From Sulfitobacter sp. M39 (GTDB lineage: Bacteria; Pseudomonadota; Alphaproteobacteria; Rhodobacterales; Rhodobacteraceae): DNA of 64,000 bases. Of the stretch, positions 10,295 through 19,143 are shown in pieces. The DNA lies in assembly GCF_021735935.1 (NCBI RefSeq), contig NZ_WMDZ01000001.1, positions 930,001 through 994,000 of the forward strand. The letters are read 5' to 3'. Both the position numbers and the translations under genes were made by a program. Within the stretch, counting starts at the first letter, position 1; every line of letters starts with the position of its first letter. The notes beneath the pieces were generated by a model. It did no database searches. It worked only from the letters and a program-made list of their open reading frames with translations, and had not been told where the DNA came from.

Positions 10295-10981
10295 TCAGGG
10301 CGCGGTGGAAGGTGCCGCCGCCGCAAGGCGCGGCAGTCGGTATGTCAGATAGATTGCAACAGCGAACATCAGCGGGATGCCCAGTTCGCCGACTTCCTCG
10401 ATGACGTAGGCCAGATCGATCTGATCCTGGCCTAGCGTGATGCCAAAGGGTTCCAGCTTGCGCGCCAGCCCGTCGGTCATCTTGTAGACGACGATGAACA
10501 GCAGCCCGATCAACACAGCAAGCTGCGGTGCCGCGCCTTTGGCGACCCCACGGATGAAGCCCCATGTCTCGCGGCGCAACAGGATCAGACCGGTTGCGAT
10601 GATCGCCAGCAGGATGACGCCGGCAACGCCCTTTTCCATCAAGCTGACGCCATCGCTGGAAAATTGCCGCGCCTTCAGCAGTCCTTCGGTGAACGGCTTT
10701 TTATCAAGGTCCAGTTCGCGGGCTGCGAACAGGGCCATGAACACCGCAAAGTACCACCGACGCGCCACCGAACCCGCGGGCCACAGCACAAACATCAGCA
10801 AGATGCACAGGCCATAGCCAACGACCGACAGTGTCTCGAACGGGCCGCCTTCGGCCAGCAGAGAATCCTGCATCGGCATGGGCAGCTGTGCGACGACAGC
10901 CATCATTGCGAAGACCAGAACGGTCATCCCAAGGACGATGGCCTTGCCACCGGTGACGGTGTTTTGTGCGGTCGTGGTCAT
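10295..10981 (-). CDS. Uncharacterised multi-spanning membrane protein in the suc operon
   Basis: A 228-aa protein that I do not recognise. About six hydrophobic segments can be seen (near residues 15-34, 49-66, 75-90, 115-134, 150-168 and 198-216), with the charged loop ARELDLDKKPFTEGLLKA between the third and fourth. Its ATG overlaps the stop of the preceding secreted-protein gene by four bases, so the two are translationally coupled. It is followed after 43 bases by sucD. Placement inside the TCA operon suggests co-expression with 2-oxoglutarate oxidation but does not define a function. Confidence 0.7.
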   Translation of the reverse strand: MTTTAQNTVTGGKAIVLGMTVLVFAMMAVVAQLPMPMQDSLLAEGGPFETLSVVGYGLCILLMFVLWPAGSVARRWYFAVFMALFAARELDLDKKPFTEGLLKARQFSSDGVSLMEKGVAGVILLAIIATGLILLRRETWGFIRGVAKGAAPQLAVLIGLLFIVVYKMTDGLARKLEPFGITLGQDQIDLAYVIEEVGELGIPLMFAVAIYLTYRLPRLAAAAPSTAP

Positions 10982-11511
10982 TGGCTTGCCTCGTTCAGCG
11001 GGATCAGGCGTTCGACGCGGGCAAAGGTTTCAACCCCCTGCGCCCCGTCGCGTACCCCCGATTGTACCACAGCCATGCGGTTGGCGTTCAGCATGACGGC
11101 GGCGCGATAGGTGGCCCCCGTTGTGGTGGGGAACCCTGCGGGGACATCTACCAGATCGGTCAGGTTTTCCTGTGCCAATCCGGTGGCGATCCCCTGTTGT
11201 GCAACCTGCGGTGCCGCCCCGTCAAAGGACACTTCGCAGCGGCGGTCTGTACCCGCCGTTGCTGCCGCGCCCGTCACCGGAGACTGAGGTGCCGAGGTAA
11301 AGGGACGCAGGTCATAAAAGTCGACCCGTGCCCCTGTGCTGCCAAGCTGTGCCTGCGCTGTCCGTGCGGTCAGACGCGGGCTGAAACAATGGTCTGCAAA
11401 GGCCTGAGCGATGTCGGCTGCGCGCGTTGTCTGTGCCATAGCGTTACTGGCCGCCCCGAAAGGGACAGCCAGCGCAGCAATGGAAAAACAAAAGGCGAGA
11501 CGATGCATCAT
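10978..11511 (-). CDS. Uncharacterised secreted protein in the suc operon
   Basis: A 177-aa protein with an N-terminal signal peptide (hydrophobic to about residue 25, then NAMAQT, a likely signal peptidase I site). The mature part has only two cysteines (near 42 and 92), which could form one disulfide. No catalytic motif or known domain is recognisable. It lies 19 bases downstream of sucC and overlaps the next membrane-protein gene, so the pair is likely to act together at the envelope. Function unknown. Confidence 0.68.
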   Translation of the reverse strand: MMHRLAFCFSIAALAVPFGAASNAMAQTTRAADIAQAFADHCFSPRLTARTAQAQLGSTGARVDFYDLRPFTSAPQSPVTGAAATAGTDRRCEVSFDGAAPQVAQQGIATGLAQENLTDLVDVPAGFPTTTGATYRAAVMLNANRMAVVQSGVRDGAQGVETFARVERLIPLNEASQ

Positions 11512-11530
11512 CCAAGCTTTCCAGCCAGTT

Positions 11531-12724
11531 TTAGCCTTTGACCGCTTTCACGATCTTTTGCGCGCCATCTTTCAGGTCGTCCGCAGCGATCACGTCCAGG
11601 CCGGAGTTGTTGATGATGGCTTTGCCTTCTTCAACGTTTGTGCCTTCCAGACGGACAACCAGCGGAACCTGCAGGCCGACTTCTTTCACGGCTGCGACCA
11701 CGCCTTCGGCGATGACGTCACAGCGCATGATGCCGCCGAAGATGTTGACCAGAATACCTTTGACCTGCGGGTCGGAGGTAATGATCTTGAACGCTTCGGT
11801 CACTTTCTCTTTGGTAGCACCACCACCAACATCAAGGAAGTTCGCGGGCTCGGCACCGTAAAGCTTGATGATGTCCATTGTGGCCATCGCCAGACCGGCA
11901 CCGTTCACCATGCAGCCGATTTCACCGTCCAGAGCGATGTAGTTCAGGTCGTACTTGGACGCCTCGAGCTCTTTGGGGTCTTCTTCGGTGGTGTCGCGCA
12001 GATCGGCGATATCGCCGTGGCGGTACATCGCGTTGCCGTCAAAGCTGACTTTGGCGTCCAGCACTTTCAAGTCGCCGCCGTCGGTGACGATCAGCGGGTT
12101 GATTTCGAGCATTTCCATGTCTTTTTCGACGAATGCTTTGAACAGCTGGCCCATCAGGGTAACGCACTGTTTGACCTGCTTGCCTTCAAGCCCCAAGGCG
12201 AAAGCAACGCGGCGGCCGTGGTAGGGCTGGAAGCCCGCGGCGGGGTCAACAGAGAAGCTGATGATTTTCTCAGGTGTGGACTCGGCCACTTCTTCGATGT
12301 CCATGCCGCCCTCGGTAGAGCAGACGAACCCGATGCGCGAGGTCTGGCGATCCACCAGCAGCGCGAGGTACAATTCGGTTTCGATGCCCGAACCGTCTTC
12401 GATGTAGATCCGGTTGACCTGTTTGCCCGCGGGGCCGGTCTGGTGCGTGACCAGGGTGCGGCCCAGCATTTTCTTGGCTTCCTCGGCGGCTTCTTCAACC
12501 GATTTGGTCAGGCGTACACCGCCTTTGTCGCCAGCGTCGGCTTCTTTGAAAGACCCCTTGCCGCGGCCACCTGCGTGGATCTGTGCCTTGACGACCCAAA
12601 GAGGTCCGTCCATCTCGCCTGCGGCTGTTTTCGCTTCTTCAGCTTTCAGCACGACCCGGCCGTCGGATACTGGCGCGCCGTAGCTACGCAAAAGGGCTTT
12701 TGCCTGATATTCGTGGATGTTCAT
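11531..12724 (-). CDS. sucC: Succinyl-CoA synthetase (ADP-forming) beta subunit
   Basis: Beta subunit of succinyl-CoA ligase with an ATP-grasp nucleotide-binding domain. The 397-aa protein begins with the family signature [16 protein letters not shown], has the ATP-grasp [12 protein letters not shown] segment (about 45-56), and ends in the ligase-CoA domain with [15 protein letters not shown]. Length is standard. It is the first gene of the minus-strand operon running to lpdA. A paired palindromic operator lies 110-144 bases upstream of its start. Confidence 0.95.
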   Translation of the reverse strand: MNIHEYQAKALLRSYGAPVSDGRVVLKAEEAKTAAGEMDGPLWVVKAQIHAGGRGKGSFKEADAGDKGGVRLTKSVEEAAEEAKKMLGRTLVTHQTGPAGKQVNRIYIEDGSGIETELYLALLVDRQTSRIGFVCSTEGGMDIEEVAESTPEKIISFSVDPAAGFQPYHGRRVAFALGLEGKQVKQCVTLMGQLFKAFVEKDMEMLEINPLIVTDGGDLKVLDAKVSFDGNAMYRHGDIADLRDTTEEDPKELEASKYDLNYIALDGEIGCMVNGAGLAMATMDIIKLYGAEPANFLDVGGGATKEKVTEAFKIITSDPQVKGILVNIFGGIMRCDVIAEGVVAAVKEVGLQVPLVVRLEGTNVEEGKAIINNSGLDVIAADDLKDGAQKIVKAVKG

Positions 12725-12833
12725 AAAAAACGGTCCCGTCTTTGTTCCAGTCTAATCGCGGTATACGATTGAGTCTTGATACTCGGTAAACAGTTTTTCG
12801 GAGAAATACAGGGTTTTCCAGATAAAAGCGACA

Positions 12834-12868
12834 TTTGTGATCACACGAATTTCGCGTGTGATCACAAA
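12834..12868. promoter_or_regulatory. Paired TGTGATCACA operator upstream of sucC
   Basis: Two perfect 10-bp palindromes TGTGATCACA (12836-12845 and 12857-12866) have centres exactly 21 bp apart. Together they form a larger dyad with perfect 14-bp arms (12834-12847 and 12855-12868) around a seven-base spacer. The geometry of two helical turns suggests two regulator dimers on one face of DNA. The same arrangement occurs upstream of sdhC. The half-site TGTGA recalls CRP/FNR sites, but there is no six-base gap, so the regulator family is unknown. The rest of the 12725-13005 gap shows nothing else clear. Confidence 0.75.
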
Positions 12869-13005
12869 ATAGCGCTAACGGTGGAAAATCTGCGAAATGT
12901 TGCCGACGCAGCGGCTGTCGCGCTCGGAAACCCCACGTTTTAAGGGCCGAACGCGACATATAGTTGTTTGTTTTGCGACCAGCCAGCCGCTGTCAAGGGG
13001 GCGTC

Positions 13006-14043
13006 TTACTTGGGAATCAGGGCCCAGTAATCGAGGTCGAGCAGGACATCGGGCAGGTATTTACCGTCTTCACCCTTCAGCTTGAACGGTTCCCCGCCTT
13101 TGGTGGCGACCAAGCGCAAGCGCAATGCGCCGACGCCGGGTTTGTCGGTATCGGCTTTGTCCAGAACCTCGGTCCAGGCGCGGATTGTGTCGCCGGACAG
13201 GCAGGGGTTCGCATGCGCCCCGCCGTTCAGCCCCACGATCATCTGCGCATTGGCCAGCCCGTTGAACGACAGCGCCCGCGCCATAGAGATCACGTGCCCG
13301 CCATAGATCAGCCGCGACCCGTCGGGGCGGGCAGAGGTGTCAAAGTGCACTTTTGCCGTGTTCTGCCACAGGCGGGTGGCCATCATATGCTCCGCCTCTT
13401 CGACGGTGACGCCATCCACGTGGTCGATCATCTCGCCCACGGTATAATTATCCCAGCGATGCGCCTCGCCCGCGAGGGTAAAGTCATAATTGCTGAAGTC
13501 GAGCGTTTCGGGGATCGACAGATCGTCAACCGTCAACGCCTTGGGCAGATCGGGCACGACCGTTTCAGGGGCAGGGGCGTCCACATCTCGTTTGCGCACC
13601 ATCACCCAGCGGACATACTCCAGCACTTTGGTGTCATTCTGGTTAAAGCCGGTGGTGCGTACATAGACGACGCCGGTTTTCCCGTTCGAGTTTTGCTTGA
13701 GCCCGATCACTTCGGATTCCGATCGCAGCGTATCGCCAGGCCAGACCGGCGCCAGCCAGCGTCCCTGCGCGTAGCCAAGGTTGGCCACGGCGTTCAGCGA
13801 TACATCCGGCACGGTCTTCCCGAACACGATGTGAAAGGTGATCATATCGTCCAGGGGGCTGGCAGGCAGACCGCAGCTTTGGGCAAATTGGTCAGAGGAA
13901 TAAAGCGCATGACGTGCGGGATACAGCGCGTGGTACAGCGCGCGTTCACCATCCTTGACCGTGCGGGGCACAGCATGATGCAACGTCTCGCCTACTTTAT
14001 AGTCCTCGAAGAAACGGCCCTTGTTGGTCTTTGCTTGTGCCAT
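13006..14043 (-). CDS. mch: Mesaconyl-CoA hydratase (MaoC-like, ethylmalonyl-CoA pathway)
   Basis: Hydrates mesaconyl-CoA to beta-methylmalyl-CoA in the ethylmalonyl-CoA pathway. The protein is a 345-aa double hot-dog MaoC-like dehydratase. The start chosen is the ATG of MAQAKTNKGRFFEDY, which overlaps the upstream DUF1737 stop (TGATG). The open frame runs 53 codons further but only through that gene. Support comes from family resemblance (FFEDYKVGETLHH, YSSDQFAQSCGLP, GGHVISMARALSFNG) and from co-location with mcl2, ccr and ecm. A generic MaoC dehydratase is the alternative. Confidence 0.88.
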   Translation of the reverse strand: MAQAKTNKGRFFEDYKVGETLHHAVPRTVKDGERALYHALYPARHALYSSDQFAQSCGLPASPLDDMITFHIVFGKTVPDVSLNAVANLGYAQGRWLAPVWPGDTLRSESEVIGLKQNSNGKTGVVYVRTTGFNQNDTKVLEYVRWVMVRKRDVDAPAPETVVPDLPKALTVDDLSIPETLDFSNYDFTLAGEAHRWDNYTVGEMIDHVDGVTVEEAEHMMATRLWQNTAKVHFDTSARPDGSRLIYGGHVISMARALSFNGLANAQMIVGLNGGAHANPCLSGDTIRAWTEVLDKADTDKPGVGALRLRLVATKGGEPFKLKGEDGKYLPDVLLDLDYWALIPK

Positions 14044-14246
14044 CAATGCGCCCCCAGCTTGGTGTCGGGCGTATAGGTGCCTTCGACTTCCTTGGTCACG
14101 GCTTGACCGCAGCGCATGACATTTGCCTTGGCATCCCATGTTTGTGTGGGCGTGCCGTAAAGCTCCCACCCCTTGTTCAGCGCGTCGGTGACCTTGTGGC
14201 AAAAGGCGGAAGTGTCCTCTTCGGACAGGAAACGATAGAGTTTCAT
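14043..14246 (-). CDS. DUF1737 family small protein
   Basis: A 67-aa soluble protein beginning MKLYRFLSEEDTSAFCHKV, with the conserved core LNKGWELYGTPTQTWD. It matches the DUF1737 pattern as I know it, a short uncharacterised domain common in alphaproteobacteria. Its stop overlaps the mch start and it follows nnrU by 18 bases, so it is part of the mcl2-nnrU-mch transcript. Function unknown. Confidence 0.75.
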   Translation of the reverse strand: MKLYRFLSEEDTSAFCHKVTDALNKGWELYGTPTQTWDAKANVMRCGQAVTKEVEGTYTPDTKLGAH

Positions 14247-14264
14247 GGGGGTTCTTTCAGTAAC

Positions 14265-14822
14265 TCAGGAAAAGGGAGAGACGCCAAGCAGGGTATGGAT
14301 CGCGGTCACAACGACCAGCATCACCAGCGTGATCACCGCAAGGCGGATATAGGTGGCCTTGCCCGCGGGGGCAGGGGGTGTCCAGCTGGGTTCGGCGCGG
14401 TTGATCAGGATCACGGAACCGACCGCCCAAGCCAGCATAGAGCCAAACAGCAGGATAGACGCGAGATCCCCGTTCACCAGCAGATGCGCGACCGCCCATA
14501 TTTTAACGGCCATCAGCTGCGGGTGGCGGGTTTTATAGGCGGGCCAGGCCTTGGCCCCTTTGGCCGCACTGGATCCGTAGACCCAGAATGCCAGCACCAT
14601 CAGCAGGTTGTTCAGATGCGTCAGGAAGGGCGGGGGCGTCCAGACGGGGATAAACTCGGCCCCACGGTATCCGATAATGATCATGACCAGCGCCGCCACG
14701 ATGGCGACGGCGATGATGCCTTTGCCCTGTCGGCCCATAGCTGCGCGCTGGTCCGGCATGAAGCGACGGAAATAATGGGCACCGACCCATAAGATCAGAC
14801 CAAGGATCAATAGTGCCATCAT
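14265..14822 (-). CDS. NnrU family membrane protein
   Basis: A 185-aa integral membrane protein with five or six hydrophobic segments. It has the NnrU-family features LILGLILWVGAHYFRR at the N-terminus and an RHPQLMAVKIWAVAHLLVNGDL segment, where the family has RHPxxxG...W..AHL..NG. NnrU was named in Rhodobacter denitrification clusters, but most homologues are in organisms or loci unrelated to nitrogen oxides, as here. It begins five bases after the mcl2 stop, so it is co-transcribed with ethylmalonyl-CoA pathway genes. Confidence 0.8.
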   Translation of the reverse strand: MMALLILGLILWVGAHYFRRFMPDQRAAMGRQGKGIIAVAIVAALVMIIIGYRGAEFIPVWTPPPFLTHLNNLLMVLAFWVYGSSAAKGAKAWPAYKTRHPQLMAVKIWAVAHLLVNGDLASILLFGSMLAWAVGSVILINRAEPSWTPPAPAGKATYIRLAVITLVMLVVVTAIHTLLGVSPFS

Positions 14823-14827
14823 CAGGT

Positions 14828-15685
14828 TTACTCCGTTTGCAGGGCCGCGATTGCGTCCAGCTTTGCCAATGTTTCGCGTGCGGTGGCGACATGCAGGTTT
14901 TCAACGATGCGCCCGTCCACAACGGCCACACCCTGACCTGTCGCCTGCATTTCGTCAAACGCCTCGATCTGGCGGCGCGCCAAATCGGCTTCGGCCTCGG
15001 AGGGGGAGAATGCCTCGTTCGCGACGTCCAGCTGCGCGGGGTGGATCAAGGTCTTGCCGTCAAAGCCCATGTCGCGGCCTTGGTCGCATTCAACGCGGTG
15101 GCCTTCGTCATCCTTGAACGCATTATAAACGCCATCGACAATGGCGATGCCATTGGCCTTGGCTGCCAGTACGCATAGGCCAAGCCCTGTCATTAGGGGC
15201 AGACGGTCGGCGCGCACGCGGGTTTGCAGGTCTTTGTTCAGATCGTTGGTGCCCATCACCATACATTGCAGCTTGGGATGCGCGCCAATCGCAGCGGCAT
15301 TCAGCATCGCGCCGGGGGTCTCCATCATCGCCCAAAGCGGAATGTCGCCCGTGATCTCGGCCAGTGCATCCAGATCGGCGGGGCTGCCGACTTTGGGCAG
15401 CAAAATGGCGTCGCAGTCCATTTTTGCCGCGGCGCGGGCATCGTCGGCACCCCATTCGGTGTCCAGCCCGTTGATGCGGATCACCTTATACCGGCTGCCA
15501 TAGCCGCCGTCTTTCAGCGCCGTGGCGAGTGTTTCACGTGCAGCGGTTTTCTCTTCTGGGATCACGGCGTCTTCGAGGTCAAAGATAATCGCATCGGCTG
15601 GCAGCCCGCGGGCTTTATCTAACGCGCGGTCCTTGGAGCCGGGGATATATAGAACGGAACGCAGGGGGCGGGTGATTTTCGACAT
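14828..15685 (-). CDS. mcl2: (3S)-malyl-CoA thioesterase (CitE/HpcH family)
   Basis: Hydrolyses (3S)-malyl-CoA to malate and CoA, completing apparent malate synthase activity in the ethylmalonyl-CoA pathway. The 285-aa protein has the HpcH/HpaI TIM-barrel features: SVLYIPGSKDRALDKARG, the metal-ligand-bearing FDLEDAV, INGLDT, LPKVGSPADL and MMETPGAML. It resembles the thioesterase paralogue (Mcl2) rather than Mcl1, whose N-terminus is different (RCQLFGPGSRPALFEKMA). I chose the ATG of MSKITRP, preceded by GGAGAG, over an ATG 22 codons upstream. First gene of the mcl2-nnrU-DUF1737-mch set. A lyase role cannot be excluded. Confidence 0.82.
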   Translation of the reverse strand: MSKITRPLRSVLYIPGSKDRALDKARGLPADAIIFDLEDAVIPEEKTAARETLATALKDGGYGSRYKVIRINGLDTEWGADDARAAAKMDCDAILLPKVGSPADLDALAEITGDIPLWAMMETPGAMLNAAAIGAHPKLQCMVMGTNDLNKDLQTRVRADRLPLMTGLGLCVLAAKANGIAIVDGVYNAFKDDEGHRVECDQGRDMGFDGKTLIHPAQLDVANEAFSPSEAEADLARRQIEAFDEMQATGQGVAVVDGRIVENLHVATARETLAKLDAIAALQTE

Positions 15686-15851
15686 TTGCGACTCTCCAAG
15701 AAATAATGTTGCGTGCAGGTCTGCATTTTTAGACGAAAACTTCAAGCGCAATCGCGCCGCAGCGCAGCGTCAGATAATTTGCGGCTTTAACGCCGCCTTC
15801 AGGTTTTGCTGCCAGAAGGGAAGGCGTCTTGATGTGTGTAAGAGGTGTGGA

Positions 15852-16028
15852 ATGATAAAGATGTTTAACCTGATCGGGCTGGCGACTGCCGCGGCGGCGG
15901 TGGTGGCGCTGACGCAGGATGTCACTGCGGGCACGCGAACCGCAGGTTGTGATTGGTGCCACGAGATTTCTGCACAAATTTCGCACCCACCGCAGGATCA
16001 ACAAACTAAGGAGGCAGGGCCCATCTGA
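15852..16028 (+). CDS. Possible small exported CxxC protein
   Basis: A 58-aa reading frame starting MIKMFNLIGLATAAAAVVAL, followed by a short polar tail with GCDWCHE (a CxxC followed by His). AGAGG lies about seven bases upstream of the ATG. The N-terminus looks like a signal peptide or single membrane anchor, and the CWCH-like motif could bind a metal or form a disulfide. It is not a c-type heme site, which would need CxxCH: here the order is C-D-W-C-H, so CDWCH does formally fit CxxCH. I do not recognise the family, and the gene is supported only by composition and the ribosome-binding site. Confidence 0.42.
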   Translation: MIKMFNLIGLATAAAAVVALTQDVTAGTRTAGCDWCHEISAQISHPPQDQQTKEAGPI

Positions 16029-16072
16029 TATGTCATAGATTATAAAAGCGGCGAAAAAAGATGCAGATCGCC

Positions 16073-16097
16073 GGAACGCAATCGCCACATCATCGTT
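16073..16097 (+). promoter_or_regulatory. EcfG-like promoter (GGAAC-N16-CGTT) upstream of the PRC-barrel gene
   Basis: GGAAC at 16073-16077 and CGTT at 16094-16097, separated by 16 bases, fit the consensus of the alphaproteobacterial general-stress sigma factor EcfG. It lies 52 bases upstream of the start of a secreted PRC-barrel gene, a class often induced by stress. Many Rhodobacterales may lack EcfG, so this could be chance. The surrounding gap 15686-16148 holds this site and one possible small gene; nothing else is evident. Confidence 0.35.
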
Positions 16098-16148
16098 GAT
16101 ATCACAACCGAGTGATTATCACCCGGAACTTCTAAAGGAGTATCAACA

Positions 16149-17171
16149 ATGAAACGTATTCTTGGCACAACCGCAATCATCCTGAGCTTGACTGGTCCCG
16201 CATTTGCAGATGCACATGCAGCTGGTTTTGGTACCGTGACAGCGCAAGAAACTGACTTCTTCGCGTCCGACCTGATCGGCATGCGCATCTACAATTCCGA
16301 GACAGAAGTTGAAGCAAATTCCACCATCGCCGCTGACGGCGAAAAGGAATGGGACGACATCGGCGAAATCAACGACGTCCTGCTGGATTCCGAAGGCAAC
16401 GTTAAGGCCGTTATCCTCGGCATCGGCGGCTTCCTCGGTATGGGCGAGCGTGACGTAAGCGTGAACATGGACGAGATCCGCATCGTGACCGAAGAAGGTG
16501 ACAGCGACGACCGTTTCCTCGTGGTGAACACAAGCAAAGAGATGCTTGAAAAAGCCCCAGCGTTCGAACGTATGGACGACGAAGCTAACATGGAAACCGA
16601 AGCAAACATGGACGCCAATGCCGACATGAACGCTGAGACAGATATGGCAGCGACCGACGTGAACGCCGAAGCTGAGGTCGACACAGAGACCGAAATGGAA
16701 GCGGATGCCGAAGCACTGGCAAACGAAGCTGAAATGGAAGCCGAAGAAGCAGCCGCTGAAACAGAGCAGGCCGTTGACGAAGCGACCACCGAAATGGCGG
16801 ATGGCGCAAACGAACTAGAGCAAGATATGGAACGCCCCATGCTGACAGCCCCAGCGGTTGAGCGTGAAGGCTATGCCAATGCCACAACTGACGAAGTTGC
16901 CGCGCTGACAGCAGAAGACCTGGAAGGGTCCTATGTTTACGGTGCCAACGACGAGACCGTCGGTGAAATTGGTGCCCTGGTTATGGGTGACAACGGCGAA
17001 GTCGGCCAAGTTGTGATCAACGTCGGTGGTTTCCTGGGCATTGGCGAAAAGCCTGTTGCCGTCACTTGGGACGAACTGCAGATCATGAAGAACGCTGAAG
17101 GCGACGACTTCCGCATCTACATCGACAGCAGCGAAGAAGCGCTGGAAGCACAGCCCGAATACCAAGGCTAA
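16149..17171 (+). CDS. Secreted protein with two PRC-barrel domains joined by an acidic Met-rich linker
   Basis: A 340-aa exported protein with a signal peptide (cleavage likely after PAFADAHA, about residue 24). It has a PRC-barrel-like domain (about 38-125, with IGEINDVLLDSEGNVKAVILGIGGFLGMGE) and a second one (about 248-335, with VGEIGALVMGDNGEVGQVVINVGGFLGIGE). Between them, about 140-228 is an Asp/Glu/Ala-rich linker with Met recurring every few residues and almost no basic residues. PRC-barrels are small beta domains of photosynthetic reaction centre H and RimM proteins. Exported tandem versions are common in alphaproteobacteria but poorly understood. AAAGGAG precedes the ATG. Confidence 0.85.
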   Translation: MKRILGTTAIILSLTGPAFADAHAAGFGTVTAQETDFFASDLIGMRIYNSETEVEANSTIAADGEKEWDDIGEINDVLLDSEGNVKAVILGIGGFLGMGERDVSVNMDEIRIVTEEGDSDDRFLVVNTSKEMLEKAPAFERMDDEANMETEANMDANADMNAETDMAATDVNAEAEVDTETEMEADAEALANEAEMEAEEAAAETEQAVDEATTEMADGANELEQDMERPMLTAPAVEREGYANATTDEVAALTAEDLEGSYVYGANDETVGEIGALVMGDNGEVGQVVINVGGFLGIGEKPVAVTWDELQIMKNAEGDDFRIYIDSSEEALEAQPEYQG

Positions 17172-17216
17172 GCTTAACGCTAAGTCAAATTCGGCAATAG
17201 CTTGCTGAAAAGCTGA

Positions 17217-18323
<1,107 letters not shown>

Positions 18324-18330
18324 TACACCA

Positions 18331-18384
18331 AGGTGCAGCGGGCGGGTGTGGTCGTGACCAGGGTAAACCCCGCCCGCTGCACCT
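18331..18384 (+). terminator. Large inverted repeat downstream of mdh
   Basis: Perfect 16-bp arms (18331-18346 and 18369-18384) around a 22-base loop, seven bases after the mdh stop. No T-run follows, so it may be a 3' mRNA-stabilising stem-loop or a factor-dependent terminator. The remainder of the 425-base gap before sdhC holds the paired operator at 18579-18610 and no convincing gene. Confidence 0.6.
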
Positions 18385-18578
18385 GCACTTGCTATTGGAC
18401 GATCCCACGGGATGACGCCAAAGCCGCTCTTTCCCCCCCCTTACTATAATATCCGATGGCAGGCAGGTCTGCCGCTGCCGTCGCTTAGCGACCAGCCACG
18501 CTTTGCAGGGCATTTCACAGCGCGAATTCGACCTGCTCAGGGCGCGTCAAATCCGACAGTTTCAGTCGCCTTTGGGCT

Positions 18579-18610
18579 TGTGATCACAGCTTGAAAATTA
18601 GTGATCACAA
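18579..18610. promoter_or_regulatory. Paired TGTGATCACA-type operator upstream of sdhC
   Basis: TGTGATCACA at 18579-18588 and AGTGATCACA at 18600-18609 have centres 21 bp apart, the same spacing as the pair upstream of sucC. The second copy differs by one base. It lies about 140-170 bases upstream of the sdhC start. Sharing of motif and spacing between the two TCA operons supports a common, unidentified transcription factor. Confidence 0.75.
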
Positions 18611-18748
18611 ATGTCGGAAATGTCCGGCGCTAACCGAAGGGTTTGGGCAACTGCGCCAATAAACCGCTTCAAATTCACGCCTCTGGACGTGACAGTCCCA
18701 AAAATACCGTTATCTATGACCGTAACCTGACGAGAAAAGGAATCCATC

Positions 18749-19132
18749 ATGGCAGATGTGAACCGGGGCAACCGCCCGCTGTCACCCCACCTGACGATCT
18801 ATCGCCCGCAACTGACCTCCATGACGTCGATCCTGACGCGGATCACCGGCAACGCCATGCTGGTCGCCGCGCTGCTGATCGTCTGGTGGTTCCTCGCGGC
18901 AGCAACGTCGGCGGAATATTTCGACTTTGCAAACGGTTTCATCACCAGCTGGTTCGGTGACCTGATCATGTTCTTGTCGCTGCTGGGGCTGTGGTATCAC
19001 ACGCTCGCCGGTATCCGGCACCTGATCTGGGACAACGGCTATGCGCTAGATATCCCGACGGCTGAAAAGCTGGGCTGGGCCGCGCTGATCGGTTCAGTCA
19101 TTTTGACCATCATCACCGCGCTGATCATCTGA
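18749..19132 (+). CDS. sdhC: Succinate dehydrogenase cytochrome b556 subunit
   Basis: Membrane anchor of complex II that binds heme b and ubiquinone with SdhD. The 127-aa protein starts MADVNRGNRPLSPHLTIYRPQLTSMTSILTRITG, the family signature, and has three hydrophobic segments. The likely heme-ligand His lies in the second (GLWYHTLAGIRHLIWD, about 78-92). AAAAGGAA precedes the ATG. It is the first gene of the sdh operon and is followed by sdhD after 11 bases. Confidence 0.93.
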   Translation: MADVNRGNRPLSPHLTIYRPQLTSMTSILTRITGNAMLVAALLIVWWFLAAATSAEYFDFANGFITSWFGDLIMFLSLLGLWYHTLAGIRHLIWDNGYALDIPTAEKLGWAALIGSVILTIITALII

Positions 19133-19143
19133 GGGATAGACAC

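Noticed and set aside
12834..12868. CRP or FNR binding site
   Set aside because: The TGTGA and TCACA halves touch without the six-base (CRP) or four-base (FNR) gap, so the site does not fit either consensus.
18412..18594. 60-codon frame before sdhC
   Set aside because: No ribosome-binding site, contains part of the putative operator, and no coding character.
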